A DNA stretch of 64,000 nt from Paracyclopina nana. Its lineage: Eukaryota > Arthropoda > Copepoda > Cyclopoida > Cyclopettidae. A model generated the notes under the pieces. It was not told where the DNA came from. It saw only the letters and a program-made list of their open reading frames with translations, and did no database searches. Location: NCBI GenBank assembly GCA_019096065.1, contig JAGUCH010000001.1, forward strand, positions 13,640,001 through 13,704,000, given 5' to 3'. The first letter of the stretch is position 1. Each line of letters opens with the position of its first letter. Both the position numbers and the translations under genes were made by a program. Shown here piece by piece: positions 1 through 9,535 of the stretch.

Positions 1-165
1 CGATTTTTTCGCCGCCGGGTTGAAAATGAGCAGTCGATTGTAAATCCCAACGTTTGGCCGCATGACAACTTGATCCCTCGGCAAATGAGATGTCTCTTCG
101 GTGATTGGTACAACCACTCCCAATTTATCGGATAGATTCTCTAACTTATTGCTGCTTGCAGCCAT
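1..165 (-). CDS. 5' end of an unrecognised gene, running off the left edge
   Basis: An ATG on the minus strand at 165-163 opens a frame of 55 codons that stays open to the window edge. The predicted N-terminus is hydrophilic (begins MAASSNKLENLSDKLG) and has no obvious signal peptide or membrane segment. The palindromic satellite begins about 200 bp upstream of this ATG, so any promoter must be short or lie within the satellite, whose monomers carry TATAAATA. I do not recognise the protein family from this fragment. An exon boundary inside the stretch cannot be excluded, and a chance open frame is possible at this length. Confidence 0.45.
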   Translation of the reverse strand, partial: MAASSNKLENLSDKLGVVVPITEETSHLPRDQVVMRPNVGIYNRLLIFNPAAKKS

Positions 166-364
166 AATGAAGATGAACAAAATGAATATAGTCGTTGAAC
201 CAAAAAAGAGAAAACGCAACTGACGAAAATGCTGAGACAACTACTGAAAAACAATGTTTCTTGCTTGGGCCGTTTAGGGCAGAACAATGAATGGGCCATA
301 AAATTGCTGAGAACTGTAAGCATCACAAGCGGAAATTTTATGTAATTGTTGTCACGAAACCTCG

Positions 365-1696
365 CACAAAACTAAACTAAACAACGTTGACAGACATTGT
401 TTAGCTTATTTTTCAAAATGTAGCTATAAATATAGCAAGTACTTTTAACTCAAGTAAGATTGCATAAGCAAAGAGAACAGATAAATTGTTTAGCTTATTT
501 TTGCATATACAACTATAAATATAGTCATTAGATCTTACTCGAGTAAGATTGCATAAGGCAACGTTGTTTAGCATAGTTTTGCATATGCAGCTATAAATAT
601 AGCCATTACATCTAACTCGAGTAAGATTGCATAAGCTAAGCTAAACAACGTAGATATATATTGTTTAGCTTACTTTTGCATATACAACTATAAATATAGC
701 CATTACATCTTACTCGAGTAAGATTGCATAAGCTAAGCTAAACAATGTAGAGATACGTTGTTTAGCTTAGTTTTGCATACGCAGCTATAAATATAGCCAT
801 TACATCTTACTCGAGTAAGATTGCATAAGCTAAGCTAAACAACGTAGAGATACGTTGTTTAGCTTAGTTTTGCATACGCCTATAAATATTGCCATTACAT
901 CTTACTCGAGTAAGATTGCATTAGGCTCGATATGCAAAACTAAGCTAAACAACGTAGAAATATGTTGTTTAGCTTAGTTTTGCATACGCCTATAAATATT
1001 GCCATTACATCTTACTCGAGTAAGATTGCATTAGGCTCGATATGCAAAACTAAGCTAAACAACGTAGAAATACGTTGTTTAGCTTAGTTTTGCATACGCC
1101 TATAAATATTGCCATTACATCTTACTCGAGTAAGATTGCATTAGGCTCGATATGCAAAACTAAGCTAAACAACGTAGAAATACGTTGTTTAGCTTAGTTT
1201 TGCATACGCAGCTATAAATATTGCCATTACATCTTACTCGAGTAAGATTGCATTAGGCTCGATATGCAAAACTAAGCTAAACAATGTAGAAATACGTTGT
1301 TTAGCTTAGTTTTGCATACGCCTATAAATATTGCCATTACATCTTACTCGAGTAAGATTGCATAAGGCTCGATATGCAAAACTAAGCTAAACAACGTATC
1401 TCTACGTTGTTTAGCTTAGTTTTGCATACGCAGCTATAAATATTGCCATTACATCGTACTCGAGTAAGATTGCATTAGGCTCGATATGCAAAACTAAGCT
1501 AAACAACGTAGAAATACGTTGTTTAGCTTAGTTTTGCATACGCAGCTATAAATATTGCCATTTCATCTTACTCGAGTAAGATTGCATAAGGCTCGATATG
1601 CAAAACTAAGCTAAACAACGTAGAGATACGTTGTTTAGCTTAGTTTTGCATACGCAGCTATAAATATTGCCATTACATCTTACTCGTGTAAGATTG
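365..1696. repeat. Palindromic TATA-containing satellite array (left block)
   Basis: Tandem monomers contain two inverted repeats. One is a long hairpin with arms TATGCAAAACTAAGCTAAAC and its complement around a few-base loop near ACGTAGAAATACGT. The other is a perfect palindrome, ATCTTACTCGAGTAAGAT, carrying an XhoI site. Between them each monomer has CTATAAATAT, a canonical TATA-box match. Spacing between successive CTTACTCGAG motifs grows along the array: about 78, 97, 97 and 95 bp at the left (534 to 901), then a steady 110 or 112 bp (901, 1011, 1121, 1233, 1343, 1455, 1567, 1679). The 110/112 difference is the presence or absence of AG before CTATAAATA. The right part of the array resumes after the retroelement. 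Confidence 0.93.
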
Positions 1697-1993
1697 TGTT
1701 GTATCATGTTGAAGCATACTTCCCTATATTGACTCTCACGTGTATTATAGCTATAGTAGATACTCCCTTGTTACCCCAGCGCGCGCGTGCACTCATTCAT
1801 TCTTTCTGTATTGCTTAAGCTTGCACTGAATTACACTCAGTACACATCTCGTATCAAAGTGGATACGTTCGCCTCGATCTGGTAAATCTCGGCGTAGTAG
1901 TGCTCACGGTTTCCTGGTACAAGACCAGGGATCCAACCGACGTAGCTCGAGTAGTAGTGCCTTAAGTGTCACCCACGAGGTCGGGACCAACCA
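1697..1993 (+). repeat. 5' LTR
   Basis: A 297-bp long terminal repeat bounded by TG and CA. Base-by-base comparison with 8888-9184 shows no difference, which implies recent insertion or gene conversion. It is preceded directly by the target duplication GATTG. Confidence 0.95.
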
Positions 1994-2009
1994 TGGCGTC
2001 AGTTCTCAG
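1994..2009 (+). other. Primer binding site candidate
   Basis: TGGCGTCAGTTCTCAG follows the 5' LTR with no gap. A TGG start is expected for pairing with a tRNA CCA end. The TGGCGTCAG core would pair with an acceptor ending CTGACGCCA, most like a leucine tRNA by inference. The tRNA identity is not proven. Confidence 0.6.
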
Positions 2010-2055
2010 TCTCTTTGCATAAGAGGCCCTTTCCTAGAAGAGGGAAGGTTTGAGA

Positions 2056-2186
2056 AGCAGCCGAAGAAGGTTAGTGAGTGGAAAATTTCCGCCACCCTTG
2101 GCAGCATCACGACAACAAAGTGTGAGAGGCAGCCGGAGAAGGTTTGTGAGTGGAATTGTGAAAGTTCCGCCACCCTTGGCAGCATC
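2056..2186 (+). repeat. Tandem duplication in the retroelement leader with two splice-donor-like sites
   Basis: Two imperfect copies of a 72-78-bp unit lie between the LTR and gag; the shared blocks are CAGCCGAAGAAGGTT-like at 2058 and 2130 and CCGCCACCCTTGGCAGC at 2089 and 2167. Each copy contains a donor-like junction, AAG|GTTAGTGAG at 2069/2070 and AAG|GTTTGTGAG at 2141/2142. These could pair with downstream acceptors such as the one before the ORF at 7877. Confidence 0.75.
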
Positions 2187-2215
2187 ACAACAAAAAAGTG
2201 TCAACAAAAGTGTCC

Positions 2216-4879
2216 ATGAGCCAGGACTCAATTAAAAGTGCTGGCGAAGAAGAGTGGCATACTGCAGATCAGAACGTATTTGCAGCACTTCAAAGGCAAG
2301 TGAAAGCCTTAGAAGAAGCCAAAGAAGAAGCGGAGGGCCCCGAAGATACGCTTTTGGCAGCCACAAATAGTGACGAGGACACATTTGACACAAGTGCGGT
2401 CAGAGCAAATTTAGCGATGACCGAGAAGGAGATTCCAACTGACTTGCAATTGGCAATCGGAAAGCTTTCCGAAGCCAGAGGTGCAAGAGCACTCGAGGAC
2501 CTCACCAAACAAATACATAGTCTCAATGGACACAAGAGTTGGTTGTCCAGGCACATGAATGCCGGAGAGAAGCTATGCGAGGCCCTGGAAAGGCAGAAGG
2601 ATATTTCAGTTTCAGAAGCAAAAGAGCTCCAGAAGCTGAAACAAAAGTTGGTCGACCAGGAGAATAGCATCATGCAGATTCTAAATAACCTGCCGGACGA
2701 GACCCGAGTCACTCAAGCTGACAAGGTCAAGGAGATGTTCGAGAGAAAGGATGCCCTGGAATTGAAAGCACTGGCAATCACAGGCCGGTACGAAAAGGCC
2801 AACCCAACTGCCATATCGGCATCAAATGCACCGGCATCAGAGGACAGAAAAATTGTCAAGCCGGATGCAAATTTGAAGCCGAAAACGCTGAAGACTGGTG
2901 CTACAGCCATTGAGCTGCAGGTTTTTTTGAGGACTTGGAAGACCTACGTTCAAGAGTCGGAGATCCAGAAGAAGTCCATCGATGCCCAGCACACTTACAG
3001 TCTGGTATTATTTGATGCCAATCTATCAGCCAAGATTTCAGCAAAGTTGAGTGCGGAATCGCCCCTTTTCATACAAGATGAAAATGTGGGCACTCCTTGG
3101 ATCCTTTCAATGGAGAGGATCGTAGTAAACGAGTTCCAGCTGGCGTTTCCATTGTCTAAGAGAAGACTGGAGTGCTTTCGTCACAAAAGTACAAACCCAA
3201 GCGAGCTGCATGGAACGAGTTGGGCTGCATTTGAGCTGAAATGCAAAGCAGCCGAGTTCGAGAGCATGGACATAGAGACGGTAATGAAGTACCTCTATAT
3301 GAGCTCTCTAGCTAATAAAGCCTTACGGAAAGAGCTTATCAAGGCCGACAACTTAGCTGGCGGCAAAGCAACGATGGATGAGCTCAAATCGGCTGGCAAT
3401 ATGTATGATGTTAATACAGCCACCAAAGAGGGTTACGAGAACCCTACCGTGAAGAAGGCTGGGCCTACTGCTTATCGCAAGAAAAAGGCCATGGGCTCGA
3501 ATGCTGGGGCTGAGGCCGCAGGTTCAAGCCAGAAGAAGAAGCATGGAGGTTGCTTTGAATGCGGAAGTAAAGAGCATCTCCGACCAAATTGTCCGAAGGC
3601 ACCAACCTGTCAATTTTGCAAGAAGAAGGGTCATGGGGCGGACAAATGCTTCAAGAAGAAAGGCAAGGGCAAGGGTGGCGAGAAGAAGCCGAACGGGAAC
3701 CCGACGAAAGCCATTGAAAAATTCACAGTTAAGTTGCCTTTGAGTTTTGATTTTTCTAGCACGTTGGAGTGTAAAAACGCTATTGCTTGCAATGAGGCAA
3801 TACGCATTATGAAAAAATCAAAAGATAGATACTCTCTGCCGTTCATTTTTCAGAGTCGCATCAAGAGGATGGAGGAAGATGACGGAGGGGCAGGGGTTAT
3901 CAAGATGGCGAAGACCAAGAGCAGAAAAAAGAAGGAGATGCAGCAGAAGATCTCCAAGGCAGTGAGCGGGCTGCGGCCCTCATGCCTACCCAATGCTACC
4001 AGGGTCACGTCATCAAGGCCAACTCCCAAGGCCAAGCTATTATTTTGCCCTGAGATAGGGTCTGCTTTCTCTACGTATTGCCTGCCAGATACTGGAGCAA
4101 CCATTACTGTGGTTGATGAGAAAGTTGCAGCGGAGATGGGGATGCCAATACATCCCAATCCGGAGACCGTCAGGAGCGTTGATGGCACCGAAGTGAAGAC
4201 GAGCAGAACATGTGAGATTGCAATATCACGTGGCATGAAAGTGGTTGTAGTAACCAATGCAGTGGTCGCTTCACTTGGTGACGATGAAGAGGTGATTGTC
4301 GACTGGCAGACACTGGAGATATTAGGCGTGGTTGGCCTAAACATTAACTCCACGGCAATCGCAGCAACCACAATGGATATGACTCTGGAGAGCTTGAAGC
4401 TCAAATATACAGAGGTCTTTGCAGACAAGCTTGACAAAACCAGGTTTATGAAGGGTGAACCCATGAAGATCCACCTAGTGGATGGGGACATAAAACCTAT
4501 GAGGATCTCTTCAACCAATGCCATACCGGTGCATCTCAAAGCAGCGGCGGACAAGTGCATTAAGGATTTGGAGGATGCCGACATTGTCAAGAAGCTGAAG
4601 CCAGGGGAGATGACAGATTGGACCTCTAGAGGTTTCTTTGTCATCAAGTCTGATGGGAAATCTGTCCGGTTGGTTACGGACTTTGTTCAGCTGAACAAGT
4701 ACGTGAAGAGACCAACCCACCCCTTTACGTCTGCATTCCATTTGTTGAAGAGCATCCCTGCAAAGGCTCAGTGGTTTGTGGTCGGAGACTGTGCGCAGGG
4801 ATACCACCAGATCAAGTTGGAAGAAAAGTCATCCTACTTGACTACATTTTTGCTACCACAGGAAGATTCCGTTATGTGA
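2216..4879 (+). CDS. Gag, protease and N-terminal reverse transcriptase of the LTR element
   Basis: This open frame joins gag to protease and the first part of reverse transcriptase with no shift at the gag-pol boundary. The first ATG is at 2216. Residues 1-440 form a charged, helical gag region. Two CX2CX4HX4C zinc knuckles start near residues 446 and 465, followed by a lysine-rich stretch. The aspartic protease DTGA motif is at about residue 625. Reverse transcriptase fingers and palm follow, including the first catalytic Asp in a GDCAQGYHQI motif, before the frame ends soon after the first pol frame break near 4861. The element would use this as its structural and early pol polyprotein. 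Confidence 0.88.
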   Translation: MSQDSIKSAGEEEWHTADQNVFAALQRQVKALEEAKEEAEGPEDTLLAATNSDEDTFDTSAVRANLAMTEKEIPTDLQLAIGKLSEARGARALEDLTKQIHSLNGHKSWLSRHMNAGEKLCEALERQKDISVSEAKELQKLKQKLVDQENSIMQILNNLPDETRVTQADKVKEMFERKDALELKALAITGRYEKANPTAISASNAPASEDRKIVKPDANLKPKTLKTGATAIELQVFLRTWKTYVQESEIQKKSIDAQHTYSLVLFDANLSAKISAKLSAESPLFIQDENVGTPWILSMERIVVNEFQLAFPLSKRRLECFRHKSTNPSELHGTSWAAFELKCKAAEFESMDIETVMKYLYMSSLANKALRKELIKADNLAGGKATMDELKSAGNMYDVNTATKEGYENPTVKKAGPTAYRKKKAMGSNAGAEAAGSSQKKKHGGCFECGSKEHLRPNCPKAPTCQFCKKKGHGADKCFKKKGKGKGGEKKPNGNPTKAIEKFTVKLPLSFDFSSTLECKNAIACNEAIRIMKKSKDRYSLPFIFQSRIKRMEEDDGGAGVIKMAKTKSRKKKEMQQKISKAVSGLRPSCLPNATRVTSSRPTPKAKLLFCPEIGSAFSTYCLPDTGATITVVDEKVAAEMGMPIHPNPETVRSVDGTEVKTSRTCEIAISRGMKVVVVTNAVVASLGDDEEVIVDWQTLEILGVVGLNINSTAIAATTMDMTLESLKLKYTEVFADKLDKTRFMKGEPMKIHLVDGDIKPMRISSTNAIPVHLKAAADKCIKDLEDADIVKKLKPGEMTDWTSRGFFVIKSDGKSVRLVTDFVQLNKYVKRPTHPFTSAFHLLKSIPAKAQWFVVGDCAQGYHQIKLEEKSSYLTTFLLPQEDSVM

Positions 4880-5487
4880 GAGCTCCCATGGGGCTCACAT
4901 CTTCCAGTGATGAGTGGTGCTGCAGGAGCGACATGATCATGACTGCCCTGAACGGAAAGGGAGTCAAATTGGTCGATGATGTCCTCATCTGGGGAGAAAC
5001 AGAGCAGGAAGCCCTGCACAATCTGGATGTCCTCCTCAGCAACTGCAAAACCTATGGTGTCAGCTTATCACCCAAAAAGCTGCACATGGGTGAACGTGTC
5101 AAGTTTGCTGGATTCATGGTCAGCAAGAATGGTGTAGAACCACACGATGACAACTTGAAAGCAATCAGGGAGTACCCAAGGCCAGCCAACCAGTCGGATG
5201 TGCGAAGCTTTTTGGGATTGGCTCAAACTTTAGGAAGTTTCTTGCCTGATTTGGCCCACATGTCAGCTTCATTGAGGGAGCTAACCAAGGCCAAAGTTCA
5301 GTTTCAGTGGTTACCAAGACACGAAGAAGACTTCAACCAGCTGAAGAAGATCCTGACCGGACCTTTGTTGGTGAAGCATTTTGATGTCAACAAGACCACA
5401 GTGTTGACAACGGATGCCAGCAGGTTATATGGCATCGGCTACATTCTAACTCAGTATGACAAAAAGACCCGGACAGGAGCTACCTGA
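4861..5487 (+). pseudogene. Reverse transcriptase palm/thumb and RNase H start, displaced frame
   Basis: After about 4861 the reverse transcriptase similarity continues one frame over. The segment contains the RAPMGL motif, the catalytic VDD motif (VDDVLIWG, a variant of YXDD), the thumb and connection region, and the start of RNase H with its TTDAS active-site block. The frame stops at 5487, just after a second frame step near 5476. Together with the preceding ORF this shows pol is not one open frame in this copy. Real single-base losses and assembly errors at short homopolymers are both possible. Confidence 0.85.
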
Positions 5488-6941
5488 TTACCTGTGGGTC
5501 CAAGGTCAACTCCGCTGCTGAGAAGAATTATGCAACTATTGAGCTGGAGTTGCTGGGAATAGTCTATGGATGTGAGAAGAGCTCGCATTTTCTGCATGGC
5601 TGCCCAAAATTTTTGGTGAAGACTGACCACAAGCCTTTACTTGGTATTATGAATAAGGACATGGCAGAAATCACTAACTCCAGACTCTTGAGGCTTAGGG
5701 AGAGGCTACTACCGTTCAACTTCGATTTGGTCTACCTTGAGGGGAAGTTAAACTTCATTGCAGATGCCTTGTCAAGACATCCCATTAACTTCTCAGATGA
5801 CCACCCAGACGCTGAAGAAACAGAAACTTTGAAGAACTCAAAGATCAGCGTAATCTCAGCCCTCTCTGTCTCAGCACAAGAAGATCCGGCATTCCAAGAA
5901 ATCCATGATGCAGCAAGAGCTGACAAGGAGTATCAGGATCTAATTGAGGCCATCCAGGAAGACCTTCATCATCATAAGAAGAAGGGTGTGGCCATTCATG
6001 CATTAAAGCTGGTGCCCCAAAACCTTTGGGGGCAGCTTTCAGTCCAAGATGGAATGGTTGTTATTGATGGGAAACGTGTCTTCGTACCAAAGGAAGCACG
6101 TCCATTCATCTTGAGGACTCTTCATATTGCGCATCCTGGGCAAACGAAGAGCCTGGCTACGGCCAGACAATTCTACTATTGGAGTGGTATGACCAAGGAT
6201 ATCAGACAATCAGTAGAAGAGTGCGAAATGTGCCAAAAGTACATGGCCTCTTTACCGCATGATGAAGAAGGCGAGAACATGGTACCAACGGCCCCAATGC
6301 AGAGTATTGCAATGGATTTGGGCCATCATGAAGGGGCAGACTATTTAATAGTTGTGGACACCTTCAGTGGTTGGCCTTGGATTTTCAAGATGGTAAGATA
6401 CACTAGTGAGGAAATCATCAAGAAGTTGACGATCATTTTTGCCACATTTGGGTACCCGATCGTGATGAGATCCGACAATGCTGGATGCTTCACCTCTCAT
6501 GAAATGCGTGAGTTTTGTAAAGAGCATGGCATAATTGCCACCACCAGCAGCCCTTATCACCACGAGTCCAATGGGACCGCGGAAGCTAGTGTGAAAAACA
6601 TGAAAAGGCTGGTTATGAAAACCAAGACCCTAAGGGAGATGAATGCCGCTGTGCTGGAATTTCGAAATCTGGCACGAGCAGACGGCAAATCCCCTGCGAA
6701 GATGTTTTTGGGCCGTCATTTAAGGACGAAATTACCAATCTTGCATGAGATGACAAAGCTTGAGATGCCAGAACCCAGAGCTGAAAAGAAGCAATTGCCA
6801 AACGAGATCATTCCAGATTTCAAGGTGGGGAAAAAGTGCGCATGCAAAATGCACTTACTAAGCTATGGGAGGAGTTCGGAGTCATCCTCGAAGTTCGGCA
6901 TTCCGGTAGAAGCTACGTCATCAAAAATGATGATGGCGTGA
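5478..6941 (+). pseudogene. RNase H remainder and integrase, displaced frame
   Basis: The third pol segment begins in the middle of RNase H and runs through TDHKPL and the DALSR end of that domain. It then contains the integrase HHCC zinc finger (HXXH then CXXC, ECEMCQK) and the DDE core: Asp in AMDL, Asp in RSDNAG, and Glu in SPYHHESNGTAE-like spacing. All core catalytic residues are visible. The frame leaves the family similarity after the oligo-A run at 6831-6835 and ends at 6941. Confidence 0.85.
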
Positions 6942-7012
6942 TCAGTGTGAGGAACAAGCGCTTCTTACGCAAGCATAAGACGGCTGACCTCGATGCAAAT
7001 GCATCGTTATGA
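6833..7012 (+). pseudogene. Integrase C-terminal tail, displaced frame
   Basis: From about 6833 a different frame reads a plausible integrase C-terminus, with a GRSYVIKND-type SH3/GPY-like stretch and a basic RNKRFLRKHK tail, ending in TGA at 7010-7012. This is the third frame step in the same direction. It lies at a G4A5 homopolymer, a site prone to both slippage and sequencing error. Confidence 0.65.
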
Positions 7013-7105
7013 CTAGTAAGTAAAGCACCTCACTCAACGCCCAGCTTTTGCAGCAGCACCTTCTCCAGGAAAACATTTCCATCAGCACTCAGTAAGTCTT
7101 TTTTG

Positions 7106-7852
7106 ATGTATACATACACCCAGTGGCTCGGTACTTTGAACACGCCGACCGCAGAAGAGGCTAAGAAAAACGAAGAGAAGTTAGCTGCCCTAATTGCAAA
7201 AAGCATTGTAAAAAATTGTCCCCCTGTAAATTGCACTTGGTCGGAGGTTATAATGGGATCAGGTCAAAGTACAACCAACAGCGCCGACAAAGCGAAGACT
7301 CAGGTTGTTGATGAGACCAGCCACACTGGTATTAGGCTAGCGGACATCGATATCATGGTTCCGCAAGGCTCCAGCGAGGAGGACAAGTCAGCTGCTGAGG
7401 CAACTGGCAGAGATGTCACGCATTGGATCTTCTATGGAGTGGCCTTTTGCGCTTTGATGGCTTTGCTATGGATTGGACTGCGGTTCAGGAAATGGCGGAA
7501 GAAGGCCAGCGCGAGGAAAAGGGCCAGAGACTCCCTGTTGATCATGCACTCCCAAGCTGCAAATGTGCAGCCACCGGTCTACCCCCAACAAGCCCCTGCC
7601 CCATATGGCTGTCCAGGCTATGCGTCACCCTATGTCACGCCCTTCGCCTCGACAATGTCCATCGCCCCGACCCCTCATCCGATGGTTTATCAACCTTTCC
7701 CAGGAGTTGTACAGAGCTTGCCAAACATGGCTTATGGAGCCTCCCCGCTGGGAAGTTCACCAACGGTTTCGCATCCTGACTCGCCCCCCTTGCAGGAGGA
7801 GGAGCAGAGACGGCGAAATCGTCTCTTTGCCATCTCTTACAACAATATCTAA
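7106..7852 (+). CDS. Retroelement accessory ORF A: membrane protein of unknown function
   Basis: This 248-codon ORF lies downstream of integrase. The first ATG is at 7106. An internal ATG at 7253 begins MGSGQS, which fits an N-myristoylation consensus (Gly2, Ser6). A single membrane segment spans about residues 107-128, followed by a strongly basic RKWRKKASARKRARD run and a proline/tyrosine-rich tail. No signal peptide and no fusion-protein features are visible, so it does not look like a classical envelope glycoprotein. Expression probably needs a spliced RNA because it follows pol. I do not recognise the family. Its position between pol and the 3' LTR resembles accessory or env slots of other gypsy elements. 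Confidence 0.7.
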   Translation: MYTYTQWLGTLNTPTAEEAKKNEEKLAALIAKSIVKNCPPVNCTWSEVIMGSGQSTTNSADKAKTQVVDETSHTGIRLADIDIMVPQGSSEEDKSAAEATGRDVTHWIFYGVAFCALMALLWIGLRFRKWRKKASARKRARDSLLIMHSQAANVQPPVYPQQAPAPYGCPGYASPYVTPFASTMSIAPTPHPMVYQPFPGVVQSLPNMAYGASPLGSSPTVSHPDSPPLQEEEQRRRNRLFAISYNNI

Positions 7853-7876
7853 AGTGTTTTTCTCTGTGTTGCAGGC

Positions 7877-8650
7877 ATGTCAGAAGCCCGAGGTGACCGT
7901 TCCCCCATTGACTGGGATCATCCCGATTGGGACCCCAACGCACCTGTAGATGAGCGCCTGATCGCACCAGCGCCACTCGATGTAGCCACCCTCAATGAGC
8001 TGGACGATGTAGCCAAGCTCAAAGCCGAATTGGCGAAGGCAAAGGAGGAAGTCTATGATGCCCAGTACAGGATCACCGAACTGGAGCATAACCTGGCTGA
8101 GGCCAACCAGGAGGTCAGGGACCTCATTTGGACGAAGGATGTGCTGCGTGCGGATTTGAAGCACCAGTACAATGGCTACAGGCGAATGCTGGACAAGATC
8201 TTCGACAACATCCACAAGGCCATGAACTCGCCTGGCAAGAAATGGAAGCGGACTCGGATTGTCCCCATGACACCCCTGCGGGTAGTTGTTGACGCCGATG
8301 GGGTCCGCAGAATCTCCATACCGTGTTACGAGAACGCGGAATCTGCCAAGCAGGATGGGTTCTCGGCCAGGGCCGGTAAGGCATATACCCGTCAAGGCAT
8401 AATGCTGGAGGCCGAGCTCATTGGATTCGGTCAACTGGACAAGGCATGCAAATTGGATGATGGTTCCGAAGATGAAGCTTCCGTCACGAGGTCCGAGGTT
8501 ATCAAGATCCTAGACTTGAAGCGTGACGAGTTGACCAGAGATGATCGCCAGAAGTACGGCATTTTTGTAGCTGCAATGGTAGCTATTGGTGTTGGCATGT
8601 TCATATGGTGCACCAATGGAGGGGAGGTTGCTTTGACGACATCGCCTTGA
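7877..8650 (+). CDS. Retroelement accessory ORF B: coiled-coil, tail-anchored protein
   Basis: A 257-aa ORF begins at ATG 7877, three bases after a strong splice acceptor (pyrimidine-rich TTTTTCTCTGTGTTGCAG ending at 7874), so it looks built for expression from a spliced subgenomic RNA. Residues about 33-95 form a heptad-rich coiled coil (KAELAKAKEEVYDAQ and following). A basic central region follows. A single hydrophobic segment at about residues 228-245 lies near the C-terminus, as in tail-anchored proteins. No signal peptide is seen. Function and family are unknown. A polypurine tract and the 3' LTR follow within 240 bp. Confidence 0.72.
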   Translation: MSEARGDRSPIDWDHPDWDPNAPVDERLIAPAPLDVATLNELDDVAKLKAELAKAKEEVYDAQYRITELEHNLAEANQEVRDLIWTKDVLRADLKHQYNGYRRMLDKIFDNIHKAMNSPGKKWKRTRIVPMTPLRVVVDADGVRRISIPCYENAESAKQDGFSARAGKAYTRQGIMLEAELIGFGQLDKACKLDDGSEDEASVTRSEVIKILDLKRDELTRDDRQKYGIFVAAMVAIGVGMFIWCTNGGEVALTTSP

Positions 8651-8872
8651 AGAGCAACATAGAGAAATGAAGACACTGGATCGGATGATGGAACTGAATT
8701 TTGATACGCTATGCATTTTTCCTATTTTTCTATTTCATTAGGTTTTTTATGCTCTCATCGAAATTCTCGCTTGCTAGGTATATCATAAATCCTAGGCCCC
8801 AAAATTAGAGTAGTTCGAGGTCAATTGATAGGCTAATATGTTAGTGATTACAGCTACCCAGGGGTATCCGTA

Positions 8873-8887
8873 CCCACTTGGGGGAGG
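8873..8887 (+). other. Polypurine tract of the LTR element
   Basis: The run ending GGGGGAGG lies immediately before the TGTTG start of the 3' LTR. This is the expected place for the plus-strand primer of reverse transcription. Confidence 0.7.
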
Positions 8888-9184
8888 TGTTGTATCATGT
8901 TGAAGCATACTTCCCTATATTGACTCTCACGTGTATTATAGCTATAGTAGATACTCCCTTGTTACCCCAGCGCGCGCGTGCACTCATTCATTCTTTCTGT
9001 ATTGCTTAAGCTTGCACTGAATTACACTCAGTACACATCTCGTATCAAAGTGGATACGTTCGCCTCGATCTGGTAAATCTCGGCGTAGTAGTGCTCACGG
9101 TTTCCTGGTACAAGACCAGGGATCCAACCGACGTAGCTCGAGTAGTAGTGCCTTAAGTGTCACCCACGAGGTCGGGACCAACCA
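8888..9184 (+). repeat. 3' LTR
   Basis: A 297-bp copy identical to 1697-1993. It ends ACCA and is followed by the second target-site copy GATTG (9185-9189). Confidence 0.95.
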
Positions 9185-9356
9185 GATTGCATTAGGCTCG
9201 ATATGCAAAACTAAGCTAAACAACGTAGAGATACGTTGTTTAGCTTAGTTTTGCATACGCAGCTATAAATATTGCCATTACATCTTACTCGTGTAAGATT
9301 GCATACAAAGCTATAAATATAGCCATTACATCTTACGCGTGTAAGATTGGAGGACT
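9185..9356. repeat. Palindromic satellite, right block
   Basis: This continues the monomer interrupted by the retroelement: CATTAGGCTCGATATGCAAA, the hairpin arms, CTATAAATATTGCC and the ATCTTAC palindrome. It then has a shortened monomer ending in a CTTACGCGTGTAAG variant. Joining 1696 to 9190 restores the normal satellite phase. Confidence 0.9.
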
Positions 9357-9535
9357 CGATTGTAAAAAATGACATACCAACATAGCGCAATAAAAATACG
9401 AAAAGATTCCATGACATATTCTTTATTCTTATTGTCGGCATGCTATTCTTCGGTCATATCACTATAAATTTGGAAGGAGTAATTGCTACTCACTATCCAT
9501 CATCCAAAAACGGTTTAAAACTATTTACATAGACA

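Larger units (their letters stand above)
1697..9184 (+). mobile_element. Ty3/gypsy-type LTR retroelement with two extra ORFs
   Basis: The element is 7,488 bp from LTR to LTR. Direct 297-bp LTRs starting TGTT and ending ACCA are identical by eye, and both flanks carry the 5-bp target duplication GATTG (1692-1696 and 9185-9189). A primer-binding-site candidate abuts the 5' LTR and a G-rich polypurine tract abuts the 3' LTR. Internal order is gag with two CCHC knuckles, aspartic protease, reverse transcriptase, RNase H, then integrase, which is the Ty3/gypsy order. Two further ORFs with membrane segments follow. Pol is broken by three frame steps, near 4861, 5476 and 6831. It sits inside the satellite and would leave a continuous satellite monomer if removed. 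Confidence 0.95.

Noticed and set aside
7106..8650. Envelope glycoprotein in the retroelement
   Set aside because: Neither ORF has a signal peptide, cysteine-rich ectodomain or fusion-peptide pattern.
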